A stretch of DNA of 21,241 nucleotides, taken from IMG/VR virus record IMGVR_UViG_3300010354_000824, positions 1-21,241 of that record, one strand, 5' to 3'. The stretch's first letter is position 1; every line of letters starts with the position of its first letter. Source of the DNA: a virus. The position numbers and the translations under genes are program-made. The notes under the pieces were generated by a model. The model worked only from the letters and a program-made list of their open reading frames with translations. It made no database searches and was not told the origin of the DNA. Of the stretch, positions 19,544 to 21,241 are shown in pieces.

Positions 19544-21220
19544 TTATGAGGGTTGTTTGATCCTGTCAAGGGCAGCGCGCGCATCGGCGTGCTTGTTCTG
19601 CTTCAACAGGTCGATGACGTTCGACGCGGACTTGCGATCGAGACCGACTGGATCGAGTCCAGCGCGTCGGATGAACCATGTTTGCTTCTCCGTTGGCTTC
19701 GACATGAGCGCCTCGATCAACTGCGATGCGCGTCCCGTGTCAAGGTCCTTCGGCAAGCGGAGACCGTTGCGCTCGAGCATGACGCGCTGCTTGTCCGTCG
19801 CGGGAATGCGAGTCTGCCAGCGGGGAACGGTGCGCGGGACGATGCCGAGCTGCTCGAACGGGTCGATGTCCTGCGTGACGAACTGGGCGCGACCGACGAC
19901 ATGCAGCCGGCGCTTGCGTTCCTTCTCCTGATCCTCCTCACGCTGCGAAAGGTCGAGCTCGGCGAGCACGTCGATCTCCTCCTCGACTCCCTTCGCCTTC
20001 GCCTTGCGCTCGTACCGCTTCGCCGCGCCCTCGGTCATCCTGCCGCCAAGGATGTCGCCAGCATGGACAAGCGTGTGCCTGCCGCTGTTCCCGAGGAAGT
20101 CGAGGCAGAGGATGTGGTCCTTTATGGACATGGATATGGATGCCCTGCGCTCCTCGGCATCCGCCGTGCCGGCGAACGTGCCAGGGAGCGCGCGCGTGCC
20201 GCGACCGAGCATCTGGACATACAGCGCGCGGCTCTTCGTCGGGCGCATCATGGCGATCACCTGAACGCCCTTGCCATCAAGTGCGGGATCGTCCCATCCC
20301 TCCGTGGCGACGGCGACGTTGACGAGGTACTGCGTCTTGCCCTCGCCGAATGATCGGAATATCTCGGCGCGGCGGTCCTTCGGCGTCTTGCCGTGGACGA
20401 CCTCGGCGTGGCCCGTCTTCATGCCGGGACGGTTGATGATCTCGGCGATGCGCTCGGCGTGCTTCACCGTCGCCGCGAAGACGAGCGTGCGCCTCTCGCC
20501 GACGATGCGCACCATCGGCACGACCATCTCCTGCAACGACCGCTCGAGGGCTTCCTCAAGGTCGGAGAGCTGGAAGTCGCCGCCGCTCGTGCGCGCAGCC
20601 GACAGGTCGAGGTGCTCGCATGTGACGAACCGCTGGCGCACCGGCACGAGCCATCCGTCTCGTATCCCATCGGATACATCGTAGTTGAACGCCACCGAGT
20701 CGAACAGCCTGCCGAGCGCCTTGCCGTCGAGCCTGTCGGGGGTCGCGGTCACGCCGAGCAGGCGTGACTGCGGGTTCTCCATGTAGTGCTCGATGACCTG
20801 AAGGTACGAGGTGCTGACGGCATGATGACATTCGTCGACGACGACGAGCCACGGGTTCCGGTTGCTGAACCTGTGCATCCGCCTCGAGTCTCCGCGCCCA
20901 GCGTTCTGAGTCTGGATGCTCGAGACGATCACTGGCGAGCGGTTGAACCCGTCCTCGACCGCGCGCATGTCGGCCATCTCGATGTCGGGCTCGATGCCCG
21001 TGACCTGCCGTATGCGGTCGGCGGCTTGGTGGATCAGCTCCTCGCGGTGCGCGAGCACGATCGCCCTGCGCCCAGGTATGCGGAGCGCGTTCTCAATCGC
21101 CTTCGCAAAGATGACTGTCTTGCCTAGACCAGTCGCGAGCACCGCGACCGTCGACCGGCTCTCCTGCAACCTCGCGTCTATCGCCGCGACCGCAGTCTGC
21201 TGATAGGGTCTCAGTTCCAT
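19544..21220 (-). CDS. SF2 DEAD/DEAH-box helicase
   Basis: The ATG at 21220 (MELRPYQQ) has AAGGAG six bases upstream, giving 558 residues; an ATG five codons earlier is possible. Motifs: a Q-like RPYQQTAV start, motif I ATGLGKT (29-35), motif II DECHH (129-133), motif III GVTATPDR, and motif VI QMLGRGTR (about 325-332). The C-terminal ~170 residues carry a charged linker (EEDQEKERKRRLH) and a helical extension. The layout is that of RAD25/type III restriction-like helicases that phages use in replication or recombination. It is the first gene of the right-hand minus operon within the window. Confidence 0.9.
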   Translation of the reverse strand: MELRPYQQTAVAAIDARLQESRSTVAVLATGLGKTVIFAKAIENALRIPGRRAIVLAHREELIHQAADRIRQVTGIEPDIEMADMRAVEDGFNRSPVIVSSIQTQNAGRGDSRRMHRFSNRNPWLVVVDECHHAVSTSYLQVIEHYMENPQSRLLGVTATPDRLDGKALGRLFDSVAFNYDVSDGIRDGWLVPVRQRFVTCEHLDLSAARTSGGDFQLSDLEEALERSLQEMVVPMVRIVGERRTLVFAATVKHAERIAEIINRPGMKTGHAEVVHGKTPKDRRAEIFRSFGEGKTQYLVNVAVATEGWDDPALDGKGVQVIAMMRPTKSRALYVQMLGRGTRALPGTFAGTADAEERRASISMSIKDHILCLDFLGNSGRHTLVHAGDILGGRMTEGAAKRYERKAKAKGVEEEIDVLAELDLSQREEDQEKERKRRLHVVGRAQFVTQDIDPFEQLGIVPRTVPRWQTRIPATDKQRVMLERNGLRLPKDLDTGRASQLIEALMSKPTEKQTWFIRRAGLDPVGLDRKSASNVIDLLKQNKHADARAALDRIKQPS

Positions 21221-21241
21221 GTGTGGCTCCTTCATTCATCG

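Noticed and set aside
1-21241. tRNA genes or CRISPR arrays
   Set aside because: No cloverleaf or T-arm consensus and no regular spacer-repeat series was seen.

Overview
The window is a strongly GC-rich piece of a tailed double-stranded DNA phage or prophage (Caudoviricetes). The evidence is an uninterrupted head module (large terminase, portal, head morphogenesis protein, protease/scaffold, decoration protein, major capsid, head-tail adaptor, tail completion protein, tail protein) joined to phage replication genes. The head module has the gene order and protein types of Mu-like heads (DUF935/gp29-type portal, gpF-like protein, fused gpI/gpZ-type protease and scaffold, gp36-like adaptor, gpG-like protein). 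No transposase is visible, and the only recombinase is a 242-residue serine recombinase. The host cannot be named from the sequence; GC content and Shine-Dalgarno usage fit a GC-rich bacterium.

Layout, left to right. (1) 13-9052, all on the minus strand: the structural module, transcribed from terL at the right toward the tail genes at the left. (2) 9071-9658: about 590 bases without a convincing gene, with palindromes, a C9 tract, hairpins and direct repeats, next to the terminase start. (3) 9715-11505, minus: a compact operon of a 32-residue membrane microprotein, a coiled-coil/zinc-knuckle protein, a helical protein and a GP88-family protein, ending in a clear intrinsic terminator at 9659-9685. 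(4) 11506-12035: a divergent control region with a palindrome, three GTTAGGGT iterons at exact 16-bp spacing, a 44-bp alternating pyrimidine-purine tract, a second palindrome, a good sigma70-like promoter with an operator-like repeat, and a leader hairpin. (5) 12036-14875, plus: seven tightly coupled small genes ending in the serine recombinase; two of them carry the same leader cassette. (6) 14831-21220, minus: the replication and accessory operon, read from the SF2 helicase through a ribbon-helix-helix protein, small proteins, a PAPS-reductase-like ATPase, primase, HTH proteins and RusA to a winged-helix protein that converges on the recombinase.

Translation is coupled through much of the window: many junctions are GTGA, ATGA or TTGA start/stop overlaps, and I used them to choose starts. 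Points most worth checking are the in-frame TGA that splits the PAPS-reductase-like gene, the three-frame staircase of overlapping genes ending in rusA, the divergent control region with iterons and Z-DNA-prone tract, the duplicated leader cassette, the two unannotated membrane microproteins, and the internal scaffold start. No tRNA, rRNA, CRISPR array or insertion sequence was seen.
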